This document shows positions 54,939 to 64,000 of a DNA stretch of 64,000 bases, one piece after another. The first letter of the stretch is position 1. The number at the start of each line of letters is the position of its first letter. The notes below the pieces were generated by a model. It saw only the letters and a list, made by a program, of their open reading frames with translations, was not told the origin of the DNA and searched no databases. The stretch lies in contig CBDATJ010000016.1 in the NCBI GenBank assembly GCA_965199895.1, forward strand, positions 186,001-250,000, given 5' to 3'. A program made the position numbers and the translations under genes. The stretch is from Bin55 sp965199895 (GTDB lineage Bacteria > Pseudomonadota > Gammaproteobacteria > Pseudomonadales > Azotimanducaceae).

Positions 54939-57900
54939 CTAATCCTCCAGTTTCGACTTACCAGTACCAAACAACCACGAGTACTTGGCTACTATGCCTG
55001 GCCAAGTAGATCGTTCTACAGGAAATCGGATCACCGTAAAACCAGCATCAACTAATCGGTTTGTGATCACATCGTCTTTTTCTGTTTGAGCTTTAGTATG
55101 GTGATGAGGTCCATCCACATAAATTAGGGTTTGGGATTGGGTATATCCGAAGTCTGGTCGTGTTTCATATTCTTCAAAGTAAAGTTGCCCTTTATCCGGT
55201 AGGTGATACCCTTTAGACTGTATGAAGTCGAGCCATTCTTTCTCTAGCGAGGAAGTTGACACGTTGTGTAGTTCAACTGAACTGTCGCGTACATCTGATT
55301 TTTTTGTTGCCCCAATATGGGTTGAACGAGTGAGTCGGCACAGTAAATCTATGAGCTCTTGATTTCTTCGATCAATCTGCGGGTGGTCAGATTGATTAAA
55401 GTAACTCAGCAGACAGCGATAACAACCTGCTTCACAGTCAGGATCTACATTTGTCAAACCCTCAGTGTTTAGGGGCGAACGATCGGAATCAGTCTGATAA
55501 TGGCAGGTCTCTAATGCTCTTTTAGCAATACGTGCGAGCGCTTGATGATCACTCACTAAGCGTGTTAGGACTCCCGCACCACCCTCGGTAGACTCGTAGT
55601 ACAGGATAGTCGTACGATTATCCCGATCCGGCAACGGCTCCACTGCAAGCTCGGACTCTTCAAGTTGATACTCTTGCTCAATCCCACGTTTTAGAGCGTA
55701 TTGCAGAGAAATCATTGCCGAGTCAGATAGTTCAATTTCCGGGCTGACTATTAAAACATTACGGGAATCTTCAACAAAGGGTGTAATTCGTTCAATCGAC
55801 TTCAAGCCGACTACACCGACAGCATCCTCTTCAACGTCTGTGGGTGCCTGGGCATCCTTAGCCCACTCTCCAGTATTCGTATCTACAGTGAAACCGTAGA
55901 TGTTCTTTTCTTGCCGTCTACGCCACCCTAGATTGATACGCCACAAAGTGGCAGCTGGTCCGTAATGAAGTTGCAGCAATGGTTCATTGCTTTCTTCAAC
56001 ACAATGACGTACCACACGTGCTTTTCCGTTTTCTTCACTGAACTTCAAAGTTGTGATCATCTCATAACCTTGTCGTTGACGAACTTCCTCATCAGATGTG
56101 ATTCGGTTAGCCCGTCTGGTAGAAACCTGCTCAATCCGATATAGGTTCGTAATCAACTTCCCACCCTCAAGATGCTGGTCACAGCTCACACATACTTCAA
56201 AATCTTTGCTCTCACCGAAGTGTCCGTAACCGCAACTTGGACAAATGCGAGCCGAACGCATGGGAAGTTTCTCATCGACAGAAACGGATTCTTCGTCATG
56301 AACCGCAAGAATTGCTCGATCAACTCTATAGGTACTCCCCTCGTGATAAATGATTGAACGAGGACCAAACTCGGATAACCCCAGAAACCGAGGTCGACTC
56401 AAAAATGAGTCACGGACAACTTTTTCCCGTCGACCTGGTATGAAAGCCATCAATGGTAAACGAGGAAAGTTGTACCCTGGGAGAAATCCCTCAGCCGCTA
56501 AATAGCGATAGGTGTAGAAGTCAGAATTCATGGTAAATCTGCTATCTAACAACAGGTTCTGTTGAGTGTACGCTTCGTCGTATCGAGACTTTGCATCTTT
56601 GCGATCTCGATCACTAGCAGATGCGTTCTTCAGTACTTCGTTAGCTCGCTTCATTTGGTTAGAAGTCGCATTAAAAAGCGATCTCCATCTGTTAAACGAT
56701 TCGTGAAAACGACGAACAGTCGAGTTCATCGCACTACTTAGCCATGTTTCCGAAAACCAGGGAGCAGAGTCAGAGTTGAAAGCTGGATTGAGCGTGTTAA
56801 CAATTCGCTCTGCTCGTTGTTTAGCTGTGAACTGAGCTCGTGAACTCTCAAGGTGTTCCACAAAGTCTTTGAGTACTGGTAGTTTCTTGGGCTCATCTAA
56901 ATCAAGCACATCGCGCACAGATGGACCCAAATCTACACCCGTCTCTCCCAACCAAACTGCCTGTAGATGGCTCCGTATAAGGTCTTCATTAGCAAGATCT
57001 ATGTTCGGTGGATTGACTGCTCCCGCTACCATCTTGTCGGGGGAGGAAAAGAAGTACTGGTCGTGGGGTGATTGTGCGGCACAGTAGGTCACAACAAGTG
57101 CAGGCTGACCACTTCGCCCAGCTCGCCCACTTCGTTGCACGTAATTGGCAGGTGTGGGTGGAACATTCCGCATATAGACCGCGTTCAATGTAGCGATATC
57201 CACCCCCAGCTCCATAGTTGGAGAACAAAACAGAAGTGGAAGTCCTTGGTCATTGAGTCCCTTCCTGAACCGAGTTTCCCTCTCTTCTCGGACTTCTGAA
57301 TCTACCTGTGCTGTATGTTCTCGTGCCTCAAGTTGGTAAAAGAGCTGACTCTCTTTGTTAAGCAATTCCGAAACGTTGAGGTACAAATTCCAGAAGAACA
57401 GATTCGTGGATGAATCGGGTGAGATGGACTGTTCGCCGATGTGCCACTCCAACACAGTGCTATTAATTTGGTAACCGGTGGTCTCGCTGTCTATTTCAAC
57501 AGGTTCAATATATCCATAAGTGGTCAATACCTTCAGCATGTGATCGATAGTTTGGTTGTAGACTACTTCAAACTGTCCCTCAGCTAATGTACCCGAGCTC
57601 TCGGTTTGAAATTGCTGACACTCTCTCCTCAAAGCGCGCCCGAAATTAGAACGATACGAGATGTGTAGCGAGCGGTACTTTCGGTTTCGTTTCCTCGGTC
57701 GAGGAATCATGACTGCATGGGAAGACATCTCTTCTCTTTCAGCCAATCCCCAAGGCTCTCTCAGCTCATTAAAGCTTCTGTTGCGCATCTGCTCCTGGAA
57801 ATTAGGATCAAGGTAGATGGTTTTGATACAGAGCGCACGTCGCATACGTTCCAATAGATCATTACAGAGCTTAAACCGTGTACTTCCATCCAGATTACCC

Positions 57901-60185
57901 AATAGAGAGTTGTGGTGCGCCCATTCAACCTCATCGTCGCAGCAATCTCGGAGATTACGGTAGTGAATCTTCAATAATCCCAACTGCTCCAAATTAGGAT
58001 TTGTGACTCTCCATCCACGCTGTAAATCAAAGTACAAACGATAACCAAGAATATCTCGTATGGCGTTAAGTGTGTTTTGCGCTTTGAAACCCTTCGCATC
58101 CGGATTTGATGCGTAGTCATTAGGCGTTATTCCTAGGTGTGAAAACACTCTATGAGTTAGATCATCGTCCGTCAGTGGTTGTGCGTTAGAAGCCTTAACA
58201 GCAGAAAGTAATGCACCACGAAGGAGCAAGATAAGAATGAAATCGTTGAAATGTCCAGCTTGTAAACTTGCGTCCTGTCGGTTATCCGTGAATGCAAGCA
58301 ATTTCTTAGTTTCGTTGTCAAGATCTGAGTCTATGAGATACTTCAACGCATATAGCGACAACATGGTTGTCGCAGAGCTACGTCCTTCACTAGACAGCGT
58401 TGATAGCTTGGTGTGGTCACTGCGAACACTACCTTCGTAAAAGGCATCGCAGTCTTGATTCAAACAAAAGCGAAACTTACCCGGGATATACCAAACCGAT
58501 AATCCTCCCTCGTTGATTACCGATCCCGTTGTGTCAACCATAACCCCGTGGGGTCGATACTGTCGAAAATGTGGCTTTAGAACCCGTTGATGGTTATGCC
58601 ATTCACACCATTCTTCAGGATATTCAATCTCTGATTCAAGGCTGCTAGACTCTCCATTAGATAGAGGCATTAGAAAACCAAACAGCTGGTCTTGGTCTCG
58701 ATTGGGTTGATCGGATAGATCGCGTGATTCGAATGAATCTAATCCACCACTATCAGTGATAACAGCGCTCACAGGAATATATTCTTGCCCACAAATTCGG
58801 CAAAAACATAGAGAGTAAAGAGGGCGGTCTCTATAGCCAGGTTGAAACTGTTGACCGTTAAGGGTCAGATATCGTACATTGGCTGACTCTAGGGTAGTGT
58901 AGACATTCCATGCACCACTAATGAATTGGTGTAAGCGAAAGGCAACAAAACTTCTGTTCCGGCTATCTCGAGCATTGTGGGCTGCGAGTAGAAACTGAGT
59001 GAGGTACTCTTGACACCGTGTTTCGTTTACTCCAGATTCCGATGATAGCTTTTCCGCAGCCTCCTGAATAGTTAATGGCCTGGGAATCCGAACCAACTTG
59101 CCGTCATCCTCTTTGAAGCCTAAATTTCCCTCAATCCAAGCAGCAATTGGATGTTTCGCCATTTCTTCATGAGTAGGATTCGAGGGAACCCCATCTTCCA
59201 ATGCGGTCCTTAAAGCACTCAGATCTACAGAAACATCGTGATCGGTCATGGGTCTCAGAGTTTCAGACACAACGTTCTCTGGATTGACCTCAGTACCAAA
59301 CAAACGGGTTGAAACTTCTGCGACGATACGATTTCGATCATGCCGGGAGCGTTCCGATGCCATGGTCGCAGAAGTACCGATACAAATCAAGTCGTCGTTA
59401 AACCGCTCTCTCACTCGTCGAACCAAAAGTGCCATGTCTGCTCCTTGTCGTCCTCTATAGGTATGGAGCTCATCCAAGACCAGAAACTTCAGCCCTGTTG
59501 CGTGTTCGCGAACTGCTCGGTCAGACTCATTCGCTCGAGTCATGATCAACTCTAGCATCACGTAGTTGGTGAGTAGGATGTCCGGTGGATTCTTTGTGAT
59601 TTCGATACGTTGTTCAAGGGATTCTTGACCTGTATACCGGGCGAACGTTACCAACGATTCATGCCCTTGACTCTCTTCGACAGAAAGGTATTTCTGCAGC
59701 TCATCCATCTGACTGTTGCATAGTGCGTTCATTGGGTAAACCACAATTGCGGTAATTCCGGTACTATCAGATCGATTTCGCTTCTGTTTAAGAACAAAAT
59801 CAACGATGGGAATGAAATAGGCTAACGACTTACCCGATCCCGTCCCGGTAGTCAACACATAGCTCTGCTCCCGTTGAGCAATCTTGATTGCATCCACCTG
59901 GTGTTGATGGAGACGAAGTGGGTCGCCAACGGGATTTTCAGCAGTTCTATGGCGAAAGAGCTCTTCACACTGCTCATCAAGCAGTCCTTGCTCAACAAGT
60001 TCATGGACGTAGCCCCCTGATTGAAAGTGAGGGTTTAGCTGGATGAGGGGAGCAGACCAAAAACGTTCGGACTTGTAAGCTTGATCGACTATTTGTTCAA
60101 TATCAGGTGCCTTGATCTGAGCAAAGCTTCTCGTGAACCGTTCGTAGTTGGTGACTAACTGTTCTCGAAATTTAAATACATCCAT
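54939..60185 (-). CDS. Large DEAD/DEAH helicase with DUF1998/MZB-like Cys motif and C-terminal nuclease-like domain (DrmA/DrmB-like)
   Basis: A 1748-residue protein, first gene of the defence operon. Walker A is TGTGSGKS at 113-120, motif II DELH at 238-241, motif III SAT in GTSATMASE; the second lobe has PTMELGVDIATLNAVYMRNV and QRSGRAGRSGQPALVV. Paired cysteines appear in CRICGQEY and ICPSCGYGHFGE, and PDCEAGCYRCLLSYFNQ near 1590 is the Cys cluster of DUF1998 (MZB) proteins. The last 80 residues, RPDFGY with Asp1678 and IYVDGPHHHTKAQTEKDD with Asp1691, resemble DUF559/Vsr-like nucleases, so a PD-(D/E)XK-like activity is possible. It appears to combine DrmA (helicase) and DrmB (DUF1998) functions in one chain. 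Its promoter must lie in the 39 bp to xthA or within xthA. Confidence 0.82.
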   Translation of the reverse strand: MDVFKFREQLVTNYERFTRSFAQIKAPDIEQIVDQAYKSERFWSAPLIQLNPHFQSGGYVHELVEQGLLDEQCEELFRHRTAENPVGDPLRLHQHQVDAIKIAQREQSYVLTTGTGSGKSLAYFIPIVDFVLKQKRNRSDSTGITAIVVYPMNALCNSQMDELQKYLSVEESQGHESLVTFARYTGQESLEQRIEITKNPPDILLTNYVMLELIMTRANESDRAVREHATGLKFLVLDELHTYRGRQGADMALLVRRVRERFNDDLICIGTSATMASERSRHDRNRIVAEVSTRLFGTEVNPENVVSETLRPMTDHDVSVDLSALRTALEDGVPSNPTHEEMAKHPIAAWIEGNLGFKEDDGKLVRIPRPLTIQEAAEKLSSESGVNETRCQEYLTQFLLAAHNARDSRNRSFVAFRLHQFISGAWNVYTTLESANVRYLTLNGQQFQPGYRDRPLYSLCFCRICGQEYIPVSAVITDSGGLDSFESRDLSDQPNRDQDQLFGFLMPLSNGESSSLESEIEYPEEWCEWHNHQRVLKPHFRQYRPHGVMVDTTGSVINEGGLSVWYIPGKFRFCLNQDCDAFYEGSVRSDHTKLSTLSSEGRSSATTMLSLYALKYLIDSDLDNETKKLLAFTDNRQDASLQAGHFNDFILILLLRGALLSAVKASNAQPLTDDDLTHRVFSHLGITPNDYASNPDAKGFKAQNTLNAIRDILGYRLYFDLQRGWRVTNPNLEQLGLLKIHYRNLRDCCDDEVEWAHHNSLLGNLDGSTRFKLCNDLLERMRRALCIKTIYLDPNFQEQMRNRSFNELREPWGLAEREEMSSHAVMIPRPRKRNRKYRSLHISYRSNFGRALRRECQQFQTESSGTLAEGQFEVVYNQTIDHMLKVLTTYGYIEPVEIDSETTGYQINSTVLEWHIGEQSISPDSSTNLFFWNLYLNVSELLNKESQLFYQLEAREHTAQVDSEVREERETRFRKGLNDQGLPLLFCSPTMELGVDIATLNAVYMRNVPPTPANYVQRSGRAGRSGQPALVVTYCAAQSPHDQYFFSSPDKMVAGAVNPPNIDLANEDLIRSHLQAVWLGETGVDLGPSVRDVLDLDEPKKLPVLKDFVEHLESSRAQFTAKQRAERIVNTLNPAFNSDSAPWFSETWLSSAMNSTVRRFHESFNRWRSLFNATSNQMKRANEVLKNASASDRDRKDAKSRYDEAYTQQNLLLDSRFTMNSDFYTYRYLAAEGFLPGYNFPRLPLMAFIPGRREKVVRDSFLSRPRFLGLSEFGPRSIIYHEGSTYRVDRAILAVHDEESVSVDEKLPMRSARICPSCGYGHFGESKDFEVCVSCDQHLEGGKLITNLYRIEQVSTRRANRITSDEEVRQRQGYEMITTLKFSEENGKARVVRHCVEESNEPLLQLHYGPAATLWRINLGWRRRQEKNIYGFTVDTNTGEWAKDAQAPTDVEEDAVGVVGLKSIERITPFVEDSRNVLIVSPEIELSDSAMISLQYALKRGIEQEYQLEESELAVEPLPDRDNRTTILYYESTEGGAGVLTRLVSDHQALARIAKRALETCHYQTDSDRSPLNTEGLTNVDPDCEAGCYRCLLSYFNQSDHPQIDRRNQELIDLLCRLTRSTHIGATKKSDVRDSSVELHNVSTSSLEKEWLDFIQSKGYHLPDKGQLYFEEYETRPDFGYTQSQTLIYVDGPHHHTKAQTEKDDVITNRLVDAGFTVIRFPVERSTWPGIVAKYSWLFGTGKSKLED

Positions 60186-60224
60186 TAGTTCGATAGCTGT
60201 CGCTTAGTATGACGCTAGATTGGC

Positions 60225-61025
60225 TTAGTCTGACAGTTCAGCAACCACAGGGACATGATCCGATGGCATAATCTTTTCTGTCTTTTGTCGAAACCCGCGA
60301 TCTACTTTGACTTCTTCAGTTCGTGCTCGAATAGCTGAAGTACCGTAAATCATGTCGATCCTGAGCCCTTGTCCTCGCTCCCAAGATCCACCTCGATAGT
60401 CCCACCATGTGAACTCCTTGATTCCGGGATTGAGTTCACGAAACAGATCATGAAGACTCAATTTCACTAATTTCTGTAATGCGTCTCGCTCTTGGGCCGT
60501 GTGAAACATAGCGTCATCACCCTCCTTTCCCTTCCAAGAGTCTCGACTAGCTGGAACAATATTGAAATCACCAGTGATGATTGCTTGTTTATACTCTTTG
60601 GTGACGGTCTCCCAATACTCACACAGTGACCGGTACCACTGAATCTTCATGTCAAAATCCTTGTGGTCCAAATCCTTTCCATTGGGACAGTAGACATTGG
60701 TGATGGAAACCCCATCTATCACGGCCGTGAGTAACCTCGAACCGTTATGTTCTTGACCCGGTAACCCGACTTGGGTCACTTTCATTTTCTTCTTCGCGAG
60801 CAGTGCTACTCCATTGCGGCTCCGCTGTACAGAGTCTCCGAAGGCATAAATGTTGTAACCTAAATTTTTAAACCCAAGAGGATCGTCAGCCGTTCTAGGA
60901 TCCTTGAGATCCGACATTTTGATCTCTTGCATCGCGACTACATCTGGGTCTCGTTCTTTGAGCCATTTACGAACGAGTTCAAACCGAGCTCTCAGCCCGT
61001 TGACATTCCAAGTCGCTACTCTCAT
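60225..61025 (-). CDS. xthA: Exodeoxyribonuclease III
   Basis: A 266-residue exonuclease III/AP endonuclease of base excision repair. The family landmarks are present: MRVATWNVNGLRARF at the N-terminus, VVAMQEIKMSD with the metal-binding Glu, VYCPNGKDL, IITGDFNIVPASRD with the catalytic Asp and Asn, FTWWDYRGG, RIDMIYGTSAI and PSDHVPVVAEL with the terminal Asp-His pair. The gene lies 15 bp downstream of the HMG-CoA reductase/mevalonate kinase gene on the same strand, so it could be transcribed with the mevalonate genes and may contribute the transcript that enters the defence island. Confidence 0.94.
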   Translation of the reverse strand: MRVATWNVNGLRARFELVRKWLKERDPDVVAMQEIKMSDLKDPRTADDPLGFKNLGYNIYAFGDSVQRSRNGVALLAKKKMKVTQVGLPGQEHNGSRLLTAVIDGVSITNVYCPNGKDLDHKDFDMKIQWYRSLCEYWETVTKEYKQAIITGDFNIVPASRDSWKGKEGDDAMFHTAQERDALQKLVKLSLHDLFRELNPGIKEFTWWDYRGGSWERGQGLRIDMIYGTSAIRARTEEVKVDRGFRQKTEKIMPSDHVPVVAELSD

Positions 61026-61039
61026 AGGGTAGACACTAG

Positions 61040-63295
61040 CTACCCTACAACAAATGACAAAGCCGAATAACCCGCGTTCTGGATCGACTCAACTGCTAGG
61101 GTTGGCGGTTCTTCAAAGAGTGCAATCATGCTTCCTCCACCCCCTGCGCCTGTCAACTTTGCACCTAATGCACCATTATCTCGAGCTATGTGAATCAGAC
61201 TTTCAAGTTCAGGAGTGGATAGGTGCATCGCATTCAAGAAACCGTGACACACATTCATCAATGCACCGAGACGAGCGAGATTGCCTTCTTCAAATGCAAC
61301 AACCGAGGACTCGGCAAGATCTGCAATTTCATCGAAAATCTTCTCGTATGTCTTCCTGTTTTTCTCTCTCCCTTCTGCTACCCGTGCGATCATATTCGCA
61401 GTCAGGCTCTCGCGACCACTGATTCCTATCAATAAGTGCAATGGTTGCCCGGGTTTAACGAACTGATAACTTGGTTCACTGGAGTCTGTTCCAGGTCGGA
61501 ATACCATGGGTTTCCCATAAGTTGCAATCGTGTTATCAACTCCCGACGGCGAAATATGTGCAGATTTCTCACATTCGTAAGCAAACGCGTTGATTTTTTC
61601 ATCAGATAAGTTCAAGTCAAAGTGTTCGGACAACGCTCTTACCACTGCAACAGCCATTGCTGCTGAACCTCCCAGTCCCATTGCACGAGGTACTTTGGGG
61701 AAGATTTCCATGGTGATCGGTTTGTTGTGAAGATCTAATTCTTCGAGCACCGTCGCTATAAGACCGACAACACCTTGCGGGTGCTCCGAGGTCGGAGGAA
61801 TGCGTTGCTCCACTCCCCATCTAGGAACTATGAGAGTCGATTGTTCGGAATCAACTATCCGTGCTTCAACAGCGATAGGAACTGGAACTGCGAGAGCGGG
61901 ACGACCATATACGACTGCATGTTCACCCAACAAAATGGCTTTCCCATAGGCAGCACTACGTGATCCGTGGTGTTCTTCTGACTCTTCTTTCTGGCGAATC
62001 GATTTGACTATGTCTTCAGCTTTCCAGATCTTGATCGAACCATCTTCGATCAGTGCTTCTACAACTTGGTCAAACATCTCAGGAGGTACCTTTGCAGAGG
62101 TCGCAACACTACGAGCATGGAGCGTCATATGATTCTGCTGGATGCCCGCGGTTGCTAAAGACCGTAGCGCTGCAAAGTTTTGTCCCAAACCGACGCAACC
62201 CATGACCTCAGCTAACTCGGTCGCACTCTTGACTCCGACGAGTCGTTGGCTGATTCGCACCGTGGGGTTAGTTTGAAGAGAGCCGCCGACGATACCGACT
62301 TTAATAGGAATTTCTAATGTTCCGCAGAGATTACCATCCTCATCAGCAACCCAGTTGGAGAGACCTCTATATCGACCATCTCTAGCAGCATAAGCGTGAG
62401 CTGCCGCTTCCAGTGCACGAAAATCATTACCGGTTGCTAACGCGACAGCATCGATACCATTCATGATTCCCTTGTTGTGGGTTGCTGCTCGATAGGGATC
62501 AACCAAGGCAAGTTGATTTGCCAACACAATACCGTCTCGTACCTGTTCTCCAGCAAAGTTTCGAACTTTTAAGTTCTCCACAGGAATGGTGACTTTGGCC
62601 GTTACCACGGAACGATCTGTCAGATTTGACAAGATTCGAAGGAATACCTGTCCGTTCGCGATCGATTCGACCAGACTAGCAATCCCTTCACACATGCCAT
62701 TGACGACGTTTGCACCCATAGCGTCTTGAGTGTCTACATGTAAGTGGAGAACCACCATGGGATCACCCAAATCCCCTAAATCGTGGATGAACACTTCTAG
62801 ATCTTTAGCACCACCACCACGGGCGACCATCTTCGGTTGCAAACTGTTCGCTAAACTCAGGATGTCTTGGCGGTGTTCCAGAAGTTGTTGACGCGCTAGT
62901 TCGGCATCTTCTACGTGAACTACTTGAACCTGACCGGTAAGGATCGGATCTGTACAAGTAGCTGTGAACCCTCCATTCAGACGAGCAATTCGTGCAGCAC
63001 CGGACAATCCTGCAACAATCGAAGGTTCTTCGACCGCAAGTGGTACAACGTAATCTTTTCCGTTGATTAGAAAATTTAACCCTAATCCCAGTGGTAAACC
63101 CAGGACACCGACAACATTCTCGATCATGCTGTCAGCAACACGTGATTGCAAAGTGTGTGACCCATTATCGAGTGCTTGCAAATCAGCTTCTTCTAACCAC
63201 CCTTGCTTACGCAAAGCTTGGATGCGTTCGGGTATATTGAGTTTGAAGAAGCTCGGTATGCGTGAGCTAGGTACTGGTTTCGATTTTGAATCCAA
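61040..63295 (-). CDS. Class II HMG-CoA reductase fused to mevalonate kinase
   Basis: A 751-residue bifunctional protein covering two consecutive steps of the mevalonate pathway. Residues 1 to about 430 are a class II HMG-CoA reductase: RGGGAKDLEV, the class-defining DAMGANVVNGMCEG, HNKGIMNGIDAVALATGNDF with the catalytic Lys, and GLGQNFAALRSLATAGIQQN followed by the catalytic His in HMTLHAR. Residues about 445-751 are a GHMP mevalonate kinase: GKAILLGEHAVVYGRPAL, MGLGGSAAMAV for the ATP-binding loop and KLTGAGGGGSMIAL. The linker is short and charged (QKEESEEHHGSRS). The start is TTG 63295 with AGGA just upstream, overlapping the previous gene by 29 bp. A reductase with its product-using kinase in one chain is unusual. 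Confidence 0.9.
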   Translation of the reverse strand: MDSKSKPVPSSRIPSFFKLNIPERIQALRKQGWLEEADLQALDNGSHTLQSRVADSMIENVVGVLGLPLGLGLNFLINGKDYVVPLAVEEPSIVAGLSGAARIARLNGGFTATCTDPILTGQVQVVHVEDAELARQQLLEHRQDILSLANSLQPKMVARGGGAKDLEVFIHDLGDLGDPMVVLHLHVDTQDAMGANVVNGMCEGIASLVESIANGQVFLRILSNLTDRSVVTAKVTIPVENLKVRNFAGEQVRDGIVLANQLALVDPYRAATHNKGIMNGIDAVALATGNDFRALEAAAHAYAARDGRYRGLSNWVADEDGNLCGTLEIPIKVGIVGGSLQTNPTVRISQRLVGVKSATELAEVMGCVGLGQNFAALRSLATAGIQQNHMTLHARSVATSAKVPPEMFDQVVEALIEDGSIKIWKAEDIVKSIRQKEESEEHHGSRSAAYGKAILLGEHAVVYGRPALAVPVPIAVEARIVDSEQSTLIVPRWGVEQRIPPTSEHPQGVVGLIATVLEELDLHNKPITMEIFPKVPRAMGLGGSAAMAVAVVRALSEHFDLNLSDEKINAFAYECEKSAHISPSGVDNTIATYGKPMVFRPGTDSSEPSYQFVKPGQPLHLLIGISGRESLTANMIARVAEGREKNRKTYEKIFDEIADLAESSVVAFEEGNLARLGALMNVCHGFLNAMHLSTPELESLIHIARDNGALGAKLTGAGGGGSMIALFEEPPTLAVESIQNAGYSALSFVVG

Positions 63296-64000
63296 AGTTG
63301 TCCTGCTTAATGTCTAGTACTTGTACTTGGTTGATTGACTCTGCCTTTTCAACAAACGTTTCTAACGCTTCTGGTATTAGAGATATTGCGATTCCAATAT
63401 CTCCGCCCCCAGCCCCAGAAGGCTTGTATATTATGGGGTAAGGTTGAGATAACCGATAGAGTGATTCGTGCACTTCAGACCAAATGCCCATCCCGATTTC
63501 TTGATCGATGGCTCGAAGTTGCTCAACCAAATCAGTTATAGAGTCCAAAAACTCAACCGCACTCAACTGAGAGCCACCGAGATTTTCAGCTGCATTGAGG
63601 AAGCATTCTCGTACATTAACTGAAGTATCCTCGAACCACCGCTGAAACTTCACAACCATCTCTTGAGTGGATTGACTGCTACCGACAAAGAAGACCTTGA
63701 AGTGCACCTCATCAGGCCAGTTGAACTCCGTTGCAGCACCGTCTTGAAAACAGATGGTTCCTCCCGAGTAAGACGTTGCAACATCTATCCCACTTCCATA
63801 GGGGGTGATACTACGATATAAGTCCAACATATCGCTCAAATGAGGGGGTCTCCCCACGGTTTGAGCAAGGGCCGAATACACGGCTACCAGAACAGCCGCA
63901 CTTGACCCGAACCCAATCTTTTTTTCTGAAGAAAAAAATCCACTCGTGTCCATGTGAAGTATGGCATGTTGGGGTAGTGAGTGTTCTTGTGCAAACCACT
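63267..64000 (-). CDS. Phosphomevalonate kinase-like GHMP kinase, N-terminus beyond window
   Basis: The frame is open to the right edge, so the true start is outside the window. The visible 244 residues include IGFGSSAAVLVAVYSALAQT, the GHMP ATP-binding motif, GSGIDVATSYSGGTICFQDG, and the C-terminal KPSGAGGGDIGIAISLIPEA. These fit the bacterial/eukaryotic phosphomevalonate kinase of the GHMP superfamily, which phosphorylates mevalonate 5-phosphate. Its position directly upstream of, and overlapping, the HMG-CoA reductase/mevalonate kinase gene supports that role over a homoserine or galactose kinase. No 3' gene of the pathway (diphosphomevalonate decarboxylase) is seen within the window. Confidence 0.85.
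   Translation of the reverse strand, partial: WFAQEHSLPQHAILHMDTSGFFSSEKKIGFGSSAAVLVAVYSALAQTVGRPPHLSDMLDLYRSITPYGSGIDVATSYSGGTICFQDGAATEFNWPDEVHFKVFFVGSSQSTQEMVVKFQRWFEDTSVNVRECFLNAAENLGGSQLSAVEFLDSITDLVEQLRAIDQEIGMGIWSEVHESLYRLSQPYPIIYKPSGAGGGDIGIAISLIPEALETFVEKAESINQVQVLDIKQDNFGFKIETST

Overview
The window reads like part of a gammaproteobacterial chromosome of moderate GC content. The main evidence is the macromolecular-synthesis cluster rpsU-dnaG-rpoD followed by a tRNA-Ile(CAU) gene, the same order as rpoD and ileX in Escherichia coli, plus exonuclease I (SbcB), SixA, RmuC and a LolD/FtsX/AttH cassette. Three traits are atypical for that class: a mevalonate pathway (HMG-CoA reductase fused to mevalonate kinase, next to phosphomevalonate kinase), a single-chain alpha2-type glycyl-tRNA synthetase and a yeast-type PurC. 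I do not place it below class level. GTG and TTG starts are frequent.

Layout. 1-4658 (minus) is one unbroken frame encoding an RND efflux permease continuing through an extra membrane region into an ABC ATPase domain; it runs off the left edge. 4.9-15.4 kb holds small membrane proteins, an acyltransferase, a dicarboxylate transporter, sbcB and a four-gene run (NUDIX, LolD-like, FtsX-like, AttH-like). 15.4-18.8 kb holds a PLP sulfhydrylase-type enzyme, an SDR, purC and a small hypothetical gene. 19.5-22.8 kb holds small membrane proteins, sixA and a TonB receptor with His/Asp/Glu-rich loops. 22.9-26.4 kb is a run of broken genes (an unidentified remnant, rhomboid, AI-2E-type permease, nitrilase family) downstream of an intact aminotransferase. 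27.9-32.4 kb is rpsU-dnaG-rpoD and the tRNA-Ile(CAU) gene, which is interrupted by a group I intron. 32.4-36.1 kb is gene-poor, with a decayed gene pair. 36.1-47.4 kb holds a second full-length RpoD-like sigma factor, glyS, rmuC, an FAD oxidase, an ankyrin protein, a MaoC hydratase and a SWIM/SNF2 helicase.

47.8-60.2 kb is a three-gene DISARM-like defence island, transcribed as DUF1998-type helicase with a C-terminal nuclease-like domain, SNF2 helicase, then adenine methyltransferase. The methyltransferase gene contains 15 perfect copies of a pentanucleotide (CAGGA on the coding strand). Its present copy number puts the C-terminal 293 codons out of frame; 16 or 13 copies would restore one continuous protein of about 1420 residues. 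I read this as a phase-variable switch caught in the truncated state. 60.2-64.0 kb holds xthA, the HMG-CoA reductase/mevalonate kinase fusion and a partial phosphomevalonate kinase gene.

The observations I would check first are the phase-variable DISARM-like island, the RND-ABC fusion, the intron-bearing tRNA and the two diverged primary sigma factors 4 kb apart. All identifications come from reading motifs; no database search was possible.
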